The notes: generated by a model from the letters alone, not told the origin. 64,000 nucleotides of DNA from Acinetobacter lwoffii (GCF_024129355.1 NZ_JAMXXP010000010.1:1-64000), one strand, 5' to 3'. Counted from the stretch's first letter, positions 41,829 through 51,082 are shown. Numbers and translations: made by a program.

Positions 41829-42350
41829 ATGAAAAAAATGACTCAAGCCACATTGACAGCACTCGTACTGGGTTTTGGTTTTAGTTCAACAGCTCTATAC
41901 GCAGCAGAAACAAACCGAGGTGGTCCTCCACAACAGGGTCCAAATAAACCTCATAAACCAGGCAAACATGGATGTGGAGACAAATGTGACGGAAAAATTG
42001 ACATTGTTTTGGAAGTTCCAAGACATTGTGATTTAGATGTTGAGACACCTCGATTAACACTTGCACAAACCACGGGAGGTAATTGGAGCGATGCGGGCTT
42101 CTTTAATGTCAGCACAAATGCCCCTTATCGATTAAATATTAATCCACTAAATACTTTGCGCAATGGTGAGAACTCTGTACCTGTAGTTGTGACTACTACA
42201 CGTGGTGGAAAAGCTTATTATGGCACTCAGTCAAGTACCAAAGGACAAGCTCATCGTTGGGATGTCGCAGCTACAGTAGCTGGTAGTGCGGTTGAAGCAG
42301 CTGATGCTGGTACTTATCGTGGTGTATATAACGTAGAAGTGCGATTCTAA
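41829..42350 (+). CDS. Chaperone-usher pilus subunit, probable major pilin
   Basis: A 173-residue exported protein: a signal peptide (about 1-26, 'STALYAAE'), then a Pro/Gly/Lys-rich segment about 27-56 containing Cys49 and Cys53, then a beta-rich domain starting 'KIDIVLEVPRHCDLDV' with Cys67 and ending 'AGTYRGVYNVEVRF', the usual end of pilus and spore-coat-U-like subunits. The ATG at 41829 follows GGAG by six bases; an in-frame ATG at 41817 has none. First gene of subunit-chaperone-usher-subunit, which supports the pilin call. The Pro/Gly-rich N-terminus in place of an immediate donor strand is unusual. Confidence 0.75.
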   Translation: MKKMTQATLTALVLGFGFSSTALYAAETNRGGPPQQGPNKPHKPGKHGCGDKCDGKIDIVLEVPRHCDLDVETPRLTLAQTTGGNWSDAGFFNVSTNAPYRLNINPLNTLRNGENSVPVVVTTTRGGKAYYGTQSSTKGQAHRWDVAATVAGSAVEAADAGTYRGVYNVEVRF

Positions 42351-42460
42351 TAATAAGAAATTTTTTATATAACATTTTGAATAAGTAGGAGATGTACTAC
42401 ATCTCCTATTTTAATATTTTTATGATTAATAATAATTATATTTAGGTTTGGGAGTGAAAT

Positions 42461-43162
42461 ATGATTAAAAAAATTATAGGATTTTCTATATTGTTTTTGT
42501 TTAGTTTTTCTTTATCAGCGGGAATAAAGTTCAGTCCTATCCAACTCTATATTCAAGATTTTAAAAGACAGAAAAGTACAACTGTTAATATTGAAAGTAC
42601 AGGATTAAGTACTTCAAAAATATATGAAATTAGTGCATTTAAATGGCAGCAAAATGAAAAAGGTGAAGATGTTCTATTGGAGGATAATACTTTACTGTTT
42701 AATCCAAAAACATTTGAGCTAAAACCTGAAAGTAAACAAGTTGTCCGTATCGGGTTTAGCCAACCCCCATTAAATTTAGAGCAACAGCAATCATGGAGGA
42801 TCATTTTTAAAGAAGTAACACCAGTTGATGATAATTCTTCGATTAATTTTTTGTTTAACTTCTCACTGCCTTTTTTTGCTGGAAAACAGGTTACACCACA
42901 ATTAAATATAGATCTGCAAAAAATTAATGAACTGGCTTATCTAAATGTAAATAATTTATCTAAATCTCATGCAAAAATTACTGAAGTTATAGTATTGGAT
43001 AGTAAAAATAATCAACTCATGAAAAAAGATTTTGTTCAATATATTTTGAGTGGAAATAAAATTAAATTTGAACTTGGAGAATTAAAAGAAAATGGAGATT
43101 TGAAATTAAAGATAAAAGTGGAAGACCATGAGGGATATTTGGAATTTCCTGTAAAAGCCTAG
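42461..43162 (+). CDS. Periplasmic pilus-assembly chaperone (PapD-like)
   Basis: Folds and carries pilus subunits to the usher in the periplasm. 233 residues: a signal peptide about 1-20 ('FSLSAG'), then two immunoglobulin-like domains. 'KFSPIQLYIQD', 'KTFELKPESKQVVRIGF' near residue 93 and 'WRIIFKEV' near 115 are standard for this family. The sequence is closer to the archaic (Csu/sigma-type) chaperones than to FimC/PapD, judging by the W-Q-x-N block 'FKWQQNEKGED'. AT-rich codon use differs from the core genes. Lies between the pilin and usher genes. Confidence 0.88.
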   Translation: MIKKIIGFSILFLFSFSLSAGIKFSPIQLYIQDFKRQKSTTVNIESTGLSTSKIYEISAFKWQQNEKGEDVLLEDNTLLFNPKTFELKPESKQVVRIGFSQPPLNLEQQQSWRIIFKEVTPVDDNSSINFLFNFSLPFFAGKQVTPQLNIDLQKINELAYLNVNNLSKSHAKITEVIVLDSKNNQLMKKDFVQYILSGNKIKFELGELKENGDLKLKIKVEDHEGYLEFPVKA

Positions 43163-43203
43163 AAGATACTTACAAAAAGAATAAATAGTAAAAGGATGAT
43201 GCT

Positions 43204-45534
43204 ATGAAGGTCACTAAAATTCTTCTAATGATCGCGTGTGGGATGGGGCTAACAAATGTAAATGCTGAAAATGTTCAACAGACGGTGCAGAAAGACAATT
43301 TAGAAATGTTCATCGTAAATATATGGGTAAATGGCTTAGATTATAAAACTGAAGCAATTCATTTTTCTGATGGAGGGCAGAGATATATTGAGTGTGAGGC
43401 TTTATCCAGAATCGGAATTCACATTGAAAGGATCCCCCGTCACTTGGTCAAGAAAGAATTCTGTTTATTGAATCAACCAGGTGTAACAGTTGAAGATGAC
43501 TATAGTTTACAAGCCATTAAAATTAATTTTCCAGTCAATTATTTTGAAGATACTCATTATGAATTAGAGGTAGAAAATCCCGAGAAAGCGAATTTTGGAG
43601 GGTTTGTTAATTATAGCTTATTTTATAATAAAGATGATGAAGAACAAGAATTTAATACATTTTCAGAAATTGGGATATTTAAAGATTATTGGTTATTAAA
43701 AAATGCTTTTTTATATCGTAATGAACCTGAAGATATTGAAGAAAGATTTTTACGTGTCAATACGACGCTCGATGTTGAATTTCCAAAAAACTTTTCAAGA
43801 CTTACCTTGGGAGATACGACGAGTCCTTATAGTAGTTTAAATAATTCTTTTCGGTTTGGGGGGCTAAGTTTTGGTACCAACTATACCAATCGTCCAGACT
43901 TTGTTTACTGGAATGCGCCGACTTTAAATGGGAGTGCAAGCGTACCCTCAACAATTGATCTATATATTAATGGGGTACGTTTATATCGGGATTCTGTGAC
44001 CCCTGGTAATTATAATCTTCCTGCTGGAGCAATGCTAAATCAGGCGGGTGATGCACAAATTGTTGTAGAAGATATTTTAGGGAATAGGAGCGTCCAGAGT
44101 TTTCCGGTTTATATTAATAGTCGATTATTAAAGCCAAAATTGAACGAATATAATATTTCATTAGGTAAATTAAGATATAACTATGATTATGTCGATGATG
44201 ATTATCGGGAGTTTTTTACAAAATTGTTTTATCGGCGGGGTATAACGTCTTCAACGACCTTGGGAGGAGATTTTTTATATAGTAAAGATGTCAGCAATTT
44301 TGATTTTTTATGGACCCAAGGAATAAGTAAATACTTGCTTATGGATAGTGCATTTTCAGTTAGCCAGACAGAAGCGGATGATGAACAAGGATATGCGGCT
44401 TCGATAGCCCTGAGTCGAGATTTTAGAAACTGGTCCTTTGGTATAAATAGTCGATATTTTACTCAGGAATATCAGTATTTAAGTGGTGATATATATAACT
44501 CTAATATTGAAGCCTCAAATATTCTATATTTTAATTTTTCCAATTTGGGATTCATTGATGGATTAAATCTTAGTTATATTTATCAATCTTATTATGATCA
44601 AAATGGTTTTAGTAATGATACTCAGAAAATTTTTGATATTCGAGCTTCAAAAAGCTTAACAAAAAAAATATATACAAATTTTGGCTTTTATAAAGATTTT
44701 GGGAATGAGGGGGATCATGGTTTTAATATCGCCTTATCTTACGATTGGGAAGAAAAGGGTCAAATTTATTTAAATCACGATACTGAGGATAATGAAACGA
44801 GTTTAAGTTTTAGTCACAGAACGATGACTCAGAATGGTTTTGATTATGTTTTGGGGGTTAATCGCACTGAAGAAGAAGTTAATTACAATGCTTATGGTTT
44901 ATGGAAAACCAGTATTGGTAATTTACAACTTTCTCATGATGAATATGAGAATCGTCGTAATTCACAGGCTATGTTTGAGGGCGCCTTGGTTTGGCTAGGT
45001 AGTAAAATAGCATTCACCAAATATGCTGATAATGCTTTTGCTCTGGTTGAGGTCGATCAACATCCAAATCTTGATATCTATCGTTCAGCGAGTCTAGCTG
45101 GAAGCACCAATAATCAAGGCTATATGTTTATACATAACATCATCCCTTATATCCATTACGATATTTCTTTTGACCATAACCAGTTAGCGATGGAAGAAAC
45201 TTTTGAACACTCTTCTAAAAAAATTATTGGTCTGGATCAACGTGGATATAAGCTGGATTTTCCTATCTATAAAACCAAACGTATTGCGCTAAGAATTAAA
45301 GATGCACAACAAAATAATTTAGTCATAGGCTCTGAGGTTCTTGTGGATGGTCTCAGTACAGAACCTTCTTTTGTTGATAGTCAGGGTATTGTTTACCTAT
45401 ATCTATTTAAAGCAGGCACTTACAACATTAAAGTGAAGACTAATAGAGGGCAGCAGTGCCAGGCTCAATTCATTCTGAATGAAAACCAATTCCAGAATTC
45501 AGACAAGCAAATTCTGGAAACTATATGTAAGTAG
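43204..45534 (+). CDS. Outer-membrane usher
   Basis: The FimD/PapC-family pore through which the pilus is assembled. 776 residues: a signal peptide about 1-22 ('NVNAEN'); N-terminal subunit-recruiting domain to about 125; the beta barrel with 'RLTLGDTTSPYSS' near 200, the 'DFVYWNAPTLNGSASVPSTI' block near 235; and the plug-domain region 'VDLYINGVRL'-like 'IDLYINGVRLYRDSVTPGNY'. The C-terminal domains include a Cys pair near 752 and 775. Complete, slightly short compared with CsuD-type ushers. AAAGGATG precedes the ATG. Confidence 0.92.
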   Translation: MKVTKILLMIACGMGLTNVNAENVQQTVQKDNLEMFIVNIWVNGLDYKTEAIHFSDGGQRYIECEALSRIGIHIERIPRHLVKKEFCLLNQPGVTVEDDYSLQAIKINFPVNYFEDTHYELEVENPEKANFGGFVNYSLFYNKDDEEQEFNTFSEIGIFKDYWLLKNAFLYRNEPEDIEERFLRVNTTLDVEFPKNFSRLTLGDTTSPYSSLNNSFRFGGLSFGTNYTNRPDFVYWNAPTLNGSASVPSTIDLYINGVRLYRDSVTPGNYNLPAGAMLNQAGDAQIVVEDILGNRSVQSFPVYINSRLLKPKLNEYNISLGKLRYNYDYVDDDYREFFTKLFYRRGITSSTTLGGDFLYSKDVSNFDFLWTQGISKYLLMDSAFSVSQTEADDEQGYAASIALSRDFRNWSFGINSRYFTQEYQYLSGDIYNSNIEASNILYFNFSNLGFIDGLNLSYIYQSYYDQNGFSNDTQKIFDIRASKSLTKKIYTNFGFYKDFGNEGDHGFNIALSYDWEEKGQIYLNHDTEDNETSLSFSHRTMTQNGFDYVLGVNRTEEEVNYNAYGLWKTSIGNLQLSHDEYENRRNSQAMFEGALVWLGSKIAFTKYADNAFALVEVDQHPNLDIYRSASLAGSTNNQGYMFIHNIIPYIHYDISFDHNQLAMEETFEHSSKKIIGLDQRGYKLDFPIYKTKRIALRIKDAQQNNLVIGSEVLVDGLSTEPSFVDSQGIVYLYLFKAGTYNIKVKTNRGQQCQAQFILNENQFQNSDKQILETICK

Positions 45535-45544
45535 GAGTAGAAAA

Positions 45545-45955
45545 ATGAAAAAGCTCTTTTTATTTATTACCGCACTCAGTATGAGTGAAATAGCCATGGC
45601 CCAATATTGCTCGATTGATGGTTTTACCACTCCAGAATTACGTCTAGCCAGCTATCAGCGTAGTCAGGCTGCCACTTCATTTAATATTTCATGTGATATG
45701 GGCTATTCAATTTTATTTAATAGTCAGAACCTGGTGAGTTCCAACGGGATAAGTTATGTGTCTAATGGTCCTAATAAATTGCGTACCAAATTAAATTTGA
45801 GTGGTGCAAATAGTGGGTTATGGGGAGTCAGAGTGAATCAGGGAGCTTCACAGAGACAGAAATATATCGTTTCGGTTCAACTCGAAGAGAATCCTTTTAA
45901 TGGGGTTCCAGCTGGAACTTATCGTGATCGGATTTCTGTCGATATTAATTTTTAA
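45545..45955 (+). CDS. Spore-coat-U-like pilus subunit
   Basis: A 136-residue exported protein: a signal peptide about 1-20 ('SEIAMAQ'), then a single domain with Cys near 23 and 50 ('YCSIDGF', 'FNISCDMGYS') and a C-terminal 'GVPAGTYRDRISVDINF'. This is the pattern of the SCPU domain (spore coat protein U), used by subunits of archaic Csu-type pili. It is one domain long, so it is not a two-domain tip adhesin like CsuE. The ATG follows AGGAG; ten bases after the usher stop. Last recognisable gene of the locus. Confidence 0.78.
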   Translation: MKKLFLFITALSMSEIAMAQYCSIDGFTTPELRLASYQRSQAATSFNISCDMGYSILFNSQNLVSSNGISYVSNGPNKLRTKLNLSGANSGLWGVRVNQGASQRQKYIVSVQLEENPFNGVPAGTYRDRISVDINF

Positions 45956-46226
45956 ATCATAGAAATAAGGAAATTGCCTGAAAGACTTTAAACCAACCTG
46001 GGATCAGTACAGTAAAGCAAACATGCAGAAACTTTGAGGAGGTTAAATGAAGATCTGTATAAAGTGAATATCTTTTTAGTCTAAGAATTAATTGGTATTC
46101 ACTTATTTTTTTAATATAAATAATAATTTAGAAGATTTATTTTTGGTTTTTTTAGTTATTTTTATTCATCAAATAGTCATGAGATCTTTCTATACTGGGT
46201 GAAAAATATAAGCGAATAGGTGCGAG
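45956..46226. other. Intergenic region after the pilus locus with a possible gene fragment
   Basis: A consensus ribosome binding site, AGGAGG (46037-46042), precedes ATG at 46047, but the frame closes after six codons. No terminator hairpin was seen after the last pilus gene. The rest is AT-rich and unassigned; it must also carry the promoter for the glycosyltransferase gene. Confidence 0.45.
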
Positions 46227-47507
46227 ATGCAACAAATTTCCATCTCAGAATTATTAGAGCAAAGACCTGTTATTCACAAAATCCAGTTTGATTTAAAAGA
46301 GCAACGTAAACAGGCTATTCGTGACAAAATAGTCCTAGAAGATCTGACACGGTCCCGTTTAAAAATTGCCATCGTTACCGAAACTTGGCCTCCTGAAATC
46401 AATGGTGTTGCCCATGCTTTATTGCAACTTTGTAAAGGATTACAAAAACAGGGGCATAAGATTTTATTAATACGTCCAGAACAACGACAAGCTTGTAATG
46501 ATTTTCAACCGCATAGTGAATGTCTGGTTAAAGCGCATTGCATTCCTAAATATAGTAATTTGCAGTTTGGTAGACCGCAATTTCTAAAAATCCATCAAGC
46601 TGTTGAAACTTTTATACCCGATATTATTCATATTGTGACCGAAGGCCCTTTGGGTTTGGTAGCTCAGCAGCTTGCAAAATTCCATAAAATTCCAGTCTCT
46701 AGCGGTTTCCACTCGTCATTTCAGGAATTTAGTCGGTTTTTTGATTTGGCTTTTTTACTAAAGCCAATTCAAGGCTATTTAAAGTGGTTTCATAATAATA
46801 CTGATTTGACCTGTGTCCCGAGTCGAAGCACGGCTCAAGCCTTAAATCAGTTTGGTGTAACTTCTCCCTTGGCAGTTGTGGGCAGAGGCGTCGATCCAGA
46901 TACATTTTCACCAAAGTGGCGATCACCAGATTTGCGCTATGCTTGGGGAGTTTCAAACGAGACCCGGGTAATGTTGTATGTGGGACGGCTTTCTCCTGAA
47001 AAGGAAATTGACGTGCTGATCAAGACCTATTTTGTGCTGCGCCAAGTTCGTCAGCAAGATGTGCGTTTGGTGGTGGTCGGAGATGGGCCGGATCGCACTC
47101 GACTGCAACAACTGAATCAGGATGGTAGCATTGTTTTTACCGGTAGCTTGACAGGGGAAAAACTGTCAGCGGCGTATGCCAGTGCTGATGTGTTCTGTTT
47201 TGCCAGCCAGGTCGAAACCTTTGGAAATGTGGTTTTGGAAGCGATGGCCAGTGGCTTGCCAGTGATTGCTTATGATTATGCTTGTGCAAATTTGCATGTG
47301 CAGCATGGTGAAACGGGATGGTTGAGCGGACTTGGACATCAGCAGGGTTTGATTCAGCAGATGCTCGAACTGCCTGATCTGCAAAGATTACAGCAGATGG
47401 GCGCGCAAGCACGTAAAAAAGCCGAAAAAGTAGGCTGGCAATATCCAGTCCGGCAATTTGAACAGGCACTGTATTTACTGGTACAGCATCAGGAATACAG
47501 GATATAA
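46227..47507 (+). CDS. Glycosyltransferase family 4 (MgtA/PimB-like)
   Basis: A GT-B fold retaining glycosyltransferase of 426 residues, cytoplasmic or membrane-associated. An N-terminal leader of about 45 residues precedes 'IAIVTETWPPEINGVAHAL', the typical start of family members that transfer mannose or glucuronate to lipids. The donor-binding half has 'MLYVGRLSPEKEIDVLI' near 252 and the EX7E region 'QVETFGNVVLEAMASGLPVIAY' near 330-352. The acceptor is unknown. Followed 20 bases later by a PAP2 phosphatase gene, and the pair may act together on a lipid-linked sugar or glycolipid (inference). Confidence 0.88.
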   Translation: MQQISISELLEQRPVIHKIQFDLKEQRKQAIRDKIVLEDLTRSRLKIAIVTETWPPEINGVAHALLQLCKGLQKQGHKILLIRPEQRQACNDFQPHSECLVKAHCIPKYSNLQFGRPQFLKIHQAVETFIPDIIHIVTEGPLGLVAQQLAKFHKIPVSSGFHSSFQEFSRFFDLAFLLKPIQGYLKWFHNNTDLTCVPSRSTAQALNQFGVTSPLAVVGRGVDPDTFSPKWRSPDLRYAWGVSNETRVMLYVGRLSPEKEIDVLIKTYFVLRQVRQQDVRLVVVGDGPDRTRLQQLNQDGSIVFTGSLTGEKLSAAYASADVFCFASQVETFGNVVLEAMASGLPVIAYDYACANLHVQHGETGWLSGLGHQQGLIQQMLELPDLQRLQQMGAQARKKAEKVGWQYPVRQFEQALYLLVQHQEYRI

Positions 47508-47527
47508 AACAAGAAAGGAGCAACAGT

Positions 47528-48079
47528 GTGAAACTCCAGAATGTAAAGATTAAATTTTTAGAAATCGATTTGAAAGGCTGTGTTTATCTGAATCATTTTT
47601 CGCATTCAGTCCGTATTGCCACTTTTTTTAAAATGATTAGCCGCTTAGGAAATGGTGCATTTTGGTATTTCATGCTGATACTGGTTTGGATCATGCAAGG
47701 CTTGATCTATACCGTGCAGATTGTTTATCTGATTCTAGGAAGCACCATTGGTACCATGATTTACAAGGTACTTAAAATCAAAACCGTACGGCCACGTCCT
47801 TATCAGGTACATCAAGTGATCCGTTTGGGTGAGCATCCACTGGATCATTTCAGTTTTCCTTCCGGGCATACCTTGCATGCCGTGATGGCAACCACCGTTT
47901 TAGGTTATGTCGCACCTTTATTACTGATGCTGATGTTGCCTTTTACGGTTCTGGTCGCAGTGTCCCGAATGGTGCTGGGATTGCATTATCCAAGTGATGT
48001 GGCGGTTGGCGCAATTCTGGGTGGCATGATGGCAATTGCCATTGTCCTGACCGCGCCTTATCTGAATATTGTGCTGTAA
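47528..48079 (+). CDS. PAP2-family phosphatase
   Basis: An integral-membrane lipid phosphatase of 183 residues with about four to five membrane segments. The three phosphatase motifs are intact: 'KIKTVRPRPYQ' (83-93), 'PSGH' (111-114) and 'SRMVLGLHYPSD' (146-157). Likely substrates in the family are undecaprenyl pyrophosphate, phosphatidic acid or phosphatidylglycerol phosphate; the sequence does not decide. GTG start with AAAGGAG upstream. Coupled to the glycosyltransferase gene. Confidence 0.92.
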   Translation: MKLQNVKIKFLEIDLKGCVYLNHFSHSVRIATFFKMISRLGNGAFWYFMLILVWIMQGLIYTVQIVYLILGSTIGTMIYKVLKIKTVRPRPYQVHQVIRLGEHPLDHFSFPSGHTLHAVMATTVLGYVAPLLLMLMLPFTVLVAVSRMVLGLHYPSDVAVGAILGGMMAIAIVLTAPYLNIVL

Positions 48080-48166
48080 AAATAAGTGAAAGCCGGAGCA
48101 AAGGCTCGCAGATTTTCACAGATTTGTTAAAGTACAGCATCAAAGCAATTATGGTGAGAAATAGAG

Positions 48167-48367
48167 ATGGGTTTACGTTGGACTGACACGCTCGATATCG
48201 CGATTGAACTCTATGAAGCGCATCCAGATGTGGACCCGCAGTGGATTCGTTTTACTGATTTACATGCCTGGGTGTGTGCTTTGCCTGAGTTTGAAGATGA
48301 TCCAACCAAGTCGACTGAAGGTTTGCTTGAAGCCATTCAAATGGCATGGATTGACGAGGCACGCTAA
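48167..48367 (+). CDS. iscX: Fe-S assembly protein IscX
   Basis: A small acidic protein of 66 residues that binds IscS and modulates iron-sulfur cluster assembly. 'GLRWTDTLDIAIELY' at the start, 'IRFTDLHAWVCALPEFEDDP' and the closing 'AIQMAWIDEAR' match E. coli IscX almost position by position. Notable because it lies outside an isc operon here. A palindrome and a TATAAT element lie just downstream, in front of ndk. Confidence 0.95.
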   Translation: MGLRWTDTLDIAIELYEAHPDVDPQWIRFTDLHAWVCALPEFEDDPTKSTEGLLEAIQMAWIDEAR

Positions 48368-48415
48368 GCCCTCATCTTAAAAAAGCATTTTTTTACAGAT
48401 GAAAAGCAGAAAAAT

Positions 48416-48439
48416 GCGCATTATCTCGGTATAATGCGC
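48416..48439 (+). promoter_or_regulatory. Palindrome enclosing the -10 element of ndk
   Basis: GCGCATTAT (48416-48424) and ATAATGCGC (48431-48439) form a perfect 9-base inverted repeat. TATAAT (48430-48435) sits in the right arm, about 45 bases before ndk. No good -35 hexamer is placed 17 bases upstream. Could be an operator over a promoter, or a 5' leader hairpin. Confidence 0.5.
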
Positions 48440-48477
48440 CAAATTTTCATGTCAACAATTGACTTAAGGAGCCTATC

Positions 48478-48909
48478 ATGGCTATCGAACGTACTTTATC
48501 TATCGTTAAACCAGACGCAGTTGCTAAAAACCACATCGGCGACATCTTTGCTCGTTTCGAGAAAGCTGGTCTTCAAATTGTTGCAACTAAAATGAAACAT
48601 TTGACTCAAGCTGAAGCTGAAGGCTTCTATGCTGAGCACAAAGAACGTGGTTTCTTTGCTGACCTGGTTGCATTCATGACTTCTGGTCCAGTGGTTGTTT
48701 CAGTTCTTGAAGGCGAAAACGCTGTTCTTGCTCACCGTGACATCCTTGGTGCGACGAATCCTAAAGAAGCTGCTCCTGGTACTATCCGTGCAGATTTCGC
48801 TGTAAGCATCGATGAAAACGCTGCTCACGGTTCTGACTCTGTAGCATCTGCTGATCGTGAAGTTAACTACTTCTTCGCTCAAACTGAGATTGCTCCACGT
48901 ACTCGTTAA
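48478..48909 (+). CDS. ndk: Nucleoside diphosphate kinase
   Basis: Balances nucleoside triphosphate pools by phosphate transfer through a His intermediate. 143 residues, usual length. Active-site His117 lies in 'NAAHGSDS'; the N-terminal '[12 protein letters not shown]' and '[17 protein letters not shown]' are standard. Strong codon bias suggests high expression. AAGGAG precedes the start and a clear terminator follows. Confidence 0.98.
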   Translation: MAIERTLSIVKPDAVAKNHIGDIFARFEKAGLQIVATKMKHLTQAEAEGFYAEHKERGFFADLVAFMTSGPVVVSVLEGENAVLAHRDILGATNPKEAAPGTIRADFAVSIDENAAHGSDSVASADREVNYFFAQTEIAPRTR

Positions 48910-48924
48910 TTCGCAGTATTCAAG

Positions 48925-48960
48925 CCAGATAAGTGTTATTATACTTATCTGGTTTTTTTA
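48925..48960 (+). terminator. Rho-independent terminator of ndk
   Basis: CCAGATAAGT (48925-48934) pairs with ACTTATCTGG (48943-48952), loop 8 bases, followed by seven T. Confidence 0.93.
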
Positions 48961-49031
48961 TTCTCTGAATAATTCTTTGCTCACATATTGAGCTTCTCCT
49001 TTCATCTTTAGACATGGTTTAGGTAATACAC

Positions 49032-50267
49032 ATGAGTACTGAAGCAGTCGCTGTATCAGCAGTTTCTGAGCCACAGCAACACACTCCATCCGCTCCAGCA
49101 CAGGCAAATACTGTCGAGAAAGTGAATTTACTTGGCATGTCACGTTCGCAAATGGAAAAATTCTTTGAGGACATGGGTGAGAAGAAGTTTCGTGCCGGGC
49201 AGGTGATGAAATGGATTCACCAGTTCTTCGTGACCGATTTTGCTGAAATGACCAATATTTCAGGAAAACTGCGTGAAAAACTGGAAAAGATTTGTGAAAT
49301 TAAAGCACCGGAAGTGGTGCATAAAAACTATTCCAAAGATGGAACCCGTAAATGGGTATTCCGTGTTGGCGATGGCGAAGGTTCTCTTGTTGAAACGGTA
49401 CTGATTCCTGCTGAACATCGCAGTGGTTTACGTCGCACTTTGTGTATTTCTTCACAAGTGGGCTGTGCACTGGACTGTTCATTCTGTTCGACCGGTAAAC
49501 AGGGTTTTCAGCGCGATTTGACCCAGGCGGAAATTATCGGTCAGCTCTGGATGGCGAATTATTCCTATATGGAAGATGTGCCTGTACTTGAACGTGAACG
49601 CTCAGTCACAAACGTGGTGATGATGGGCATGGGCGAGCCATTGCTTAACTACGATGCAGTATTGAATTCAATGCGCATTATGCTGGATGACTTTGCATAC
49701 GGCATGTCAAAACGTCGTGTGACTTTATCGACTTCTGGTGTGGTGCCGAAAATCGATCAGATGGTCAAAGATATTGACGTGGCGCTGGCTATTTCATTGC
49801 ATGCGCCCAATGACGAGCTGCGTAACGAGCTGGTGCCGATCAATAAAAAATATCCGCTTGAGCAGCTGATTGCTGCATGTCAGCGTTATATTGCCAAAGA
49901 TGGGAATGAAAGTTCACGTAAACATGTGACGATTGAATATGTGATGTTAGATGGCGTGAATGACCATCCTGAACATGCTCAGCAAATGATTAAGCTGTTG
50001 AAGAATTTGCCAAGCAAGATTAATTTGATTCCTTTTAATCCGTTCCCGCATGCGCCATATGGCCGCTCAAGCCGCAACCGGATTATTTCTTTCCAAAAAA
50101 CTTTGTCTGATGCCGGTTTTGTGTGTACGATTCGTCAGACACGCGGTGATGACATTGATGCCGCGTGCGGACAGTTAGTCGGACAAGTTGCTGACCGTAC
50201 CCGTCGTGCGGAACAGTGGAAAAAGAAAATTGCGCAATCGAATGAGATCATGCGCTCACAAGGATAA
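49032..50267 (+). CDS. rlmN: Dual 23S rRNA / tRNA adenine-C2 methyltransferase RlmN
   Basis: A radical SAM enzyme that methylates C2 of A2503 in 23S rRNA and of A37 in some tRNAs. 411 residues, somewhat longer than E. coli because of an Ala/Gln-rich N-terminal extension of about 30 residues. Radical SAM cysteines: Cys145, Cys149 and Cys152 in 'GCALDCSFC'. The catalytic C-terminal Cys is in '[12 protein letters not shown]' near residue 380. First gene of a collinear run ending with bamB and der; pilF follows 14 bases on. Confidence 0.97.
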   Translation: MSTEAVAVSAVSEPQQHTPSAPAQANTVEKVNLLGMSRSQMEKFFEDMGEKKFRAGQVMKWIHQFFVTDFAEMTNISGKLREKLEKICEIKAPEVVHKNYSKDGTRKWVFRVGDGEGSLVETVLIPAEHRSGLRRTLCISSQVGCALDCSFCSTGKQGFQRDLTQAEIIGQLWMANYSYMEDVPVLERERSVTNVVMMGMGEPLLNYDAVLNSMRIMLDDFAYGMSKRRVTLSTSGVVPKIDQMVKDIDVALAISLHAPNDELRNELVPINKKYPLEQLIAACQRYIAKDGNESSRKHVTIEYVMLDGVNDHPEHAQQMIKLLKNLPSKINLIPFNPFPHAPYGRSSRNRIISFQKTLSDAGFVCTIRQTRGDDIDAACGQLVGQVADRTRRAEQWKKKIAQSNEIMRSQG

Positions 50268-50281
50268 TAAGAGGTCGCCAG

Positions 50282-51082
50282 TTGAGAAATCTAACATCAA
50301 AGTTTGCTTTGATTTCAACAGTATGTGTGTCTTTGGTTTTAGTCGCGTGTCAGACGCCAGATCTGGGTCAGAAAGACCCTGAAAAGGCCACCAAAGTCCG
50401 TACCCAATTGGCGGTAGAATATCTGAGAACAGGTGACCTGGATGCAGCTAAACGTGCGCTGGATCAGGCACTTGAAAGCAGTCCGCGTGATTCTCAAGCA
50501 AATATGATGATGGGCGTGCTACTGCAACAGGAAGGTAGTAAGCTTAATCTCGAAAAGGCAGATCATTATTTCAAGCGTGCGATTTCGGCAGATCCGAAAA
50601 ATGCGCAGGCGCGAAATAATTACGGCACTTATTTATATCAGCTTGAACGCTATAATGATGCGATCGAGCAGTTTCAAATTGCTGGTGCCACGTTGGGTTA
50701 TGATCAGCGATTCCGCGCACTGGAAAATATGGGGCGGATTTACCTGAAACTGGGTGATACAGCAAACGCTGAAAAATCATTCAAACAGGCGCTGCAAGCC
50801 AATCGCGATTCTTATATTTCAATGTTAGAGTTGGCAGAAATATTTTATTTGAACCAGCAGTTCCCGGCGGCGACACAAATGTATCAACAGTTTGTACGTG
50901 GTGTGGGACAGAAAAATCAGGGTGCCCGTGCGCTCTGGGTCGGCATTCGCACTGCGCGTGCCGGGGGTGATCAGTTGGGTATGCAGGTATTGGTCAACCA
51001 GTTACGTGCACTTTTTCCTGAAAGCCAGGAATACCAACGTTATTTGCAATTACAGTACAGTACTGAGGCCGTATGGAAGTAA
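50282..51082 (+). CDS. pilF: Type IV pilus assembly lipoprotein PilF/PilW
   Basis: An outer-membrane pilotin-like TPR protein needed for PilQ secretin multimerisation. 266 residues: signal peptide with lipobox 'LVAC' (Cys23), then about six TPRs between residues 40 and 230 ('AVEYLRTGDLDAAKRAL', 'ARNNYGTYLYQLERYNDAI', 'MGRIYLKLGDTANAEKSF'). The start codon is TTG at 50282, preceded by AGAGG; no ATG is available before the signal peptide. The last ten bases overlap the next gene. Confidence 0.93.
   Translation: MRNLTSKFALISTVCVSLVLVACQTPDLGQKDPEKATKVRTQLAVEYLRTGDLDAAKRALDQALESSPRDSQANMMMGVLLQQEGSKLNLEKADHYFKRAISADPKNAQARNNYGTYLYQLERYNDAIEQFQIAGATLGYDQRFRALENMGRIYLKLGDTANAEKSFKQALQANRDSYISMLELAEIFYLNQQFPAATQMYQQFVRGVGQKNQGARALWVGIRTARAGGDQLGMQVLVNQLRALFPESQEYQRYLQLQYSTEAVWK

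Noticed and set aside
45956..46022. Short frame ending near 46035 that reads like a helical protein C-terminus
   Set aside because: Only about 22 codons before an upstream stop and no recognisable family; cannot be told from chance.
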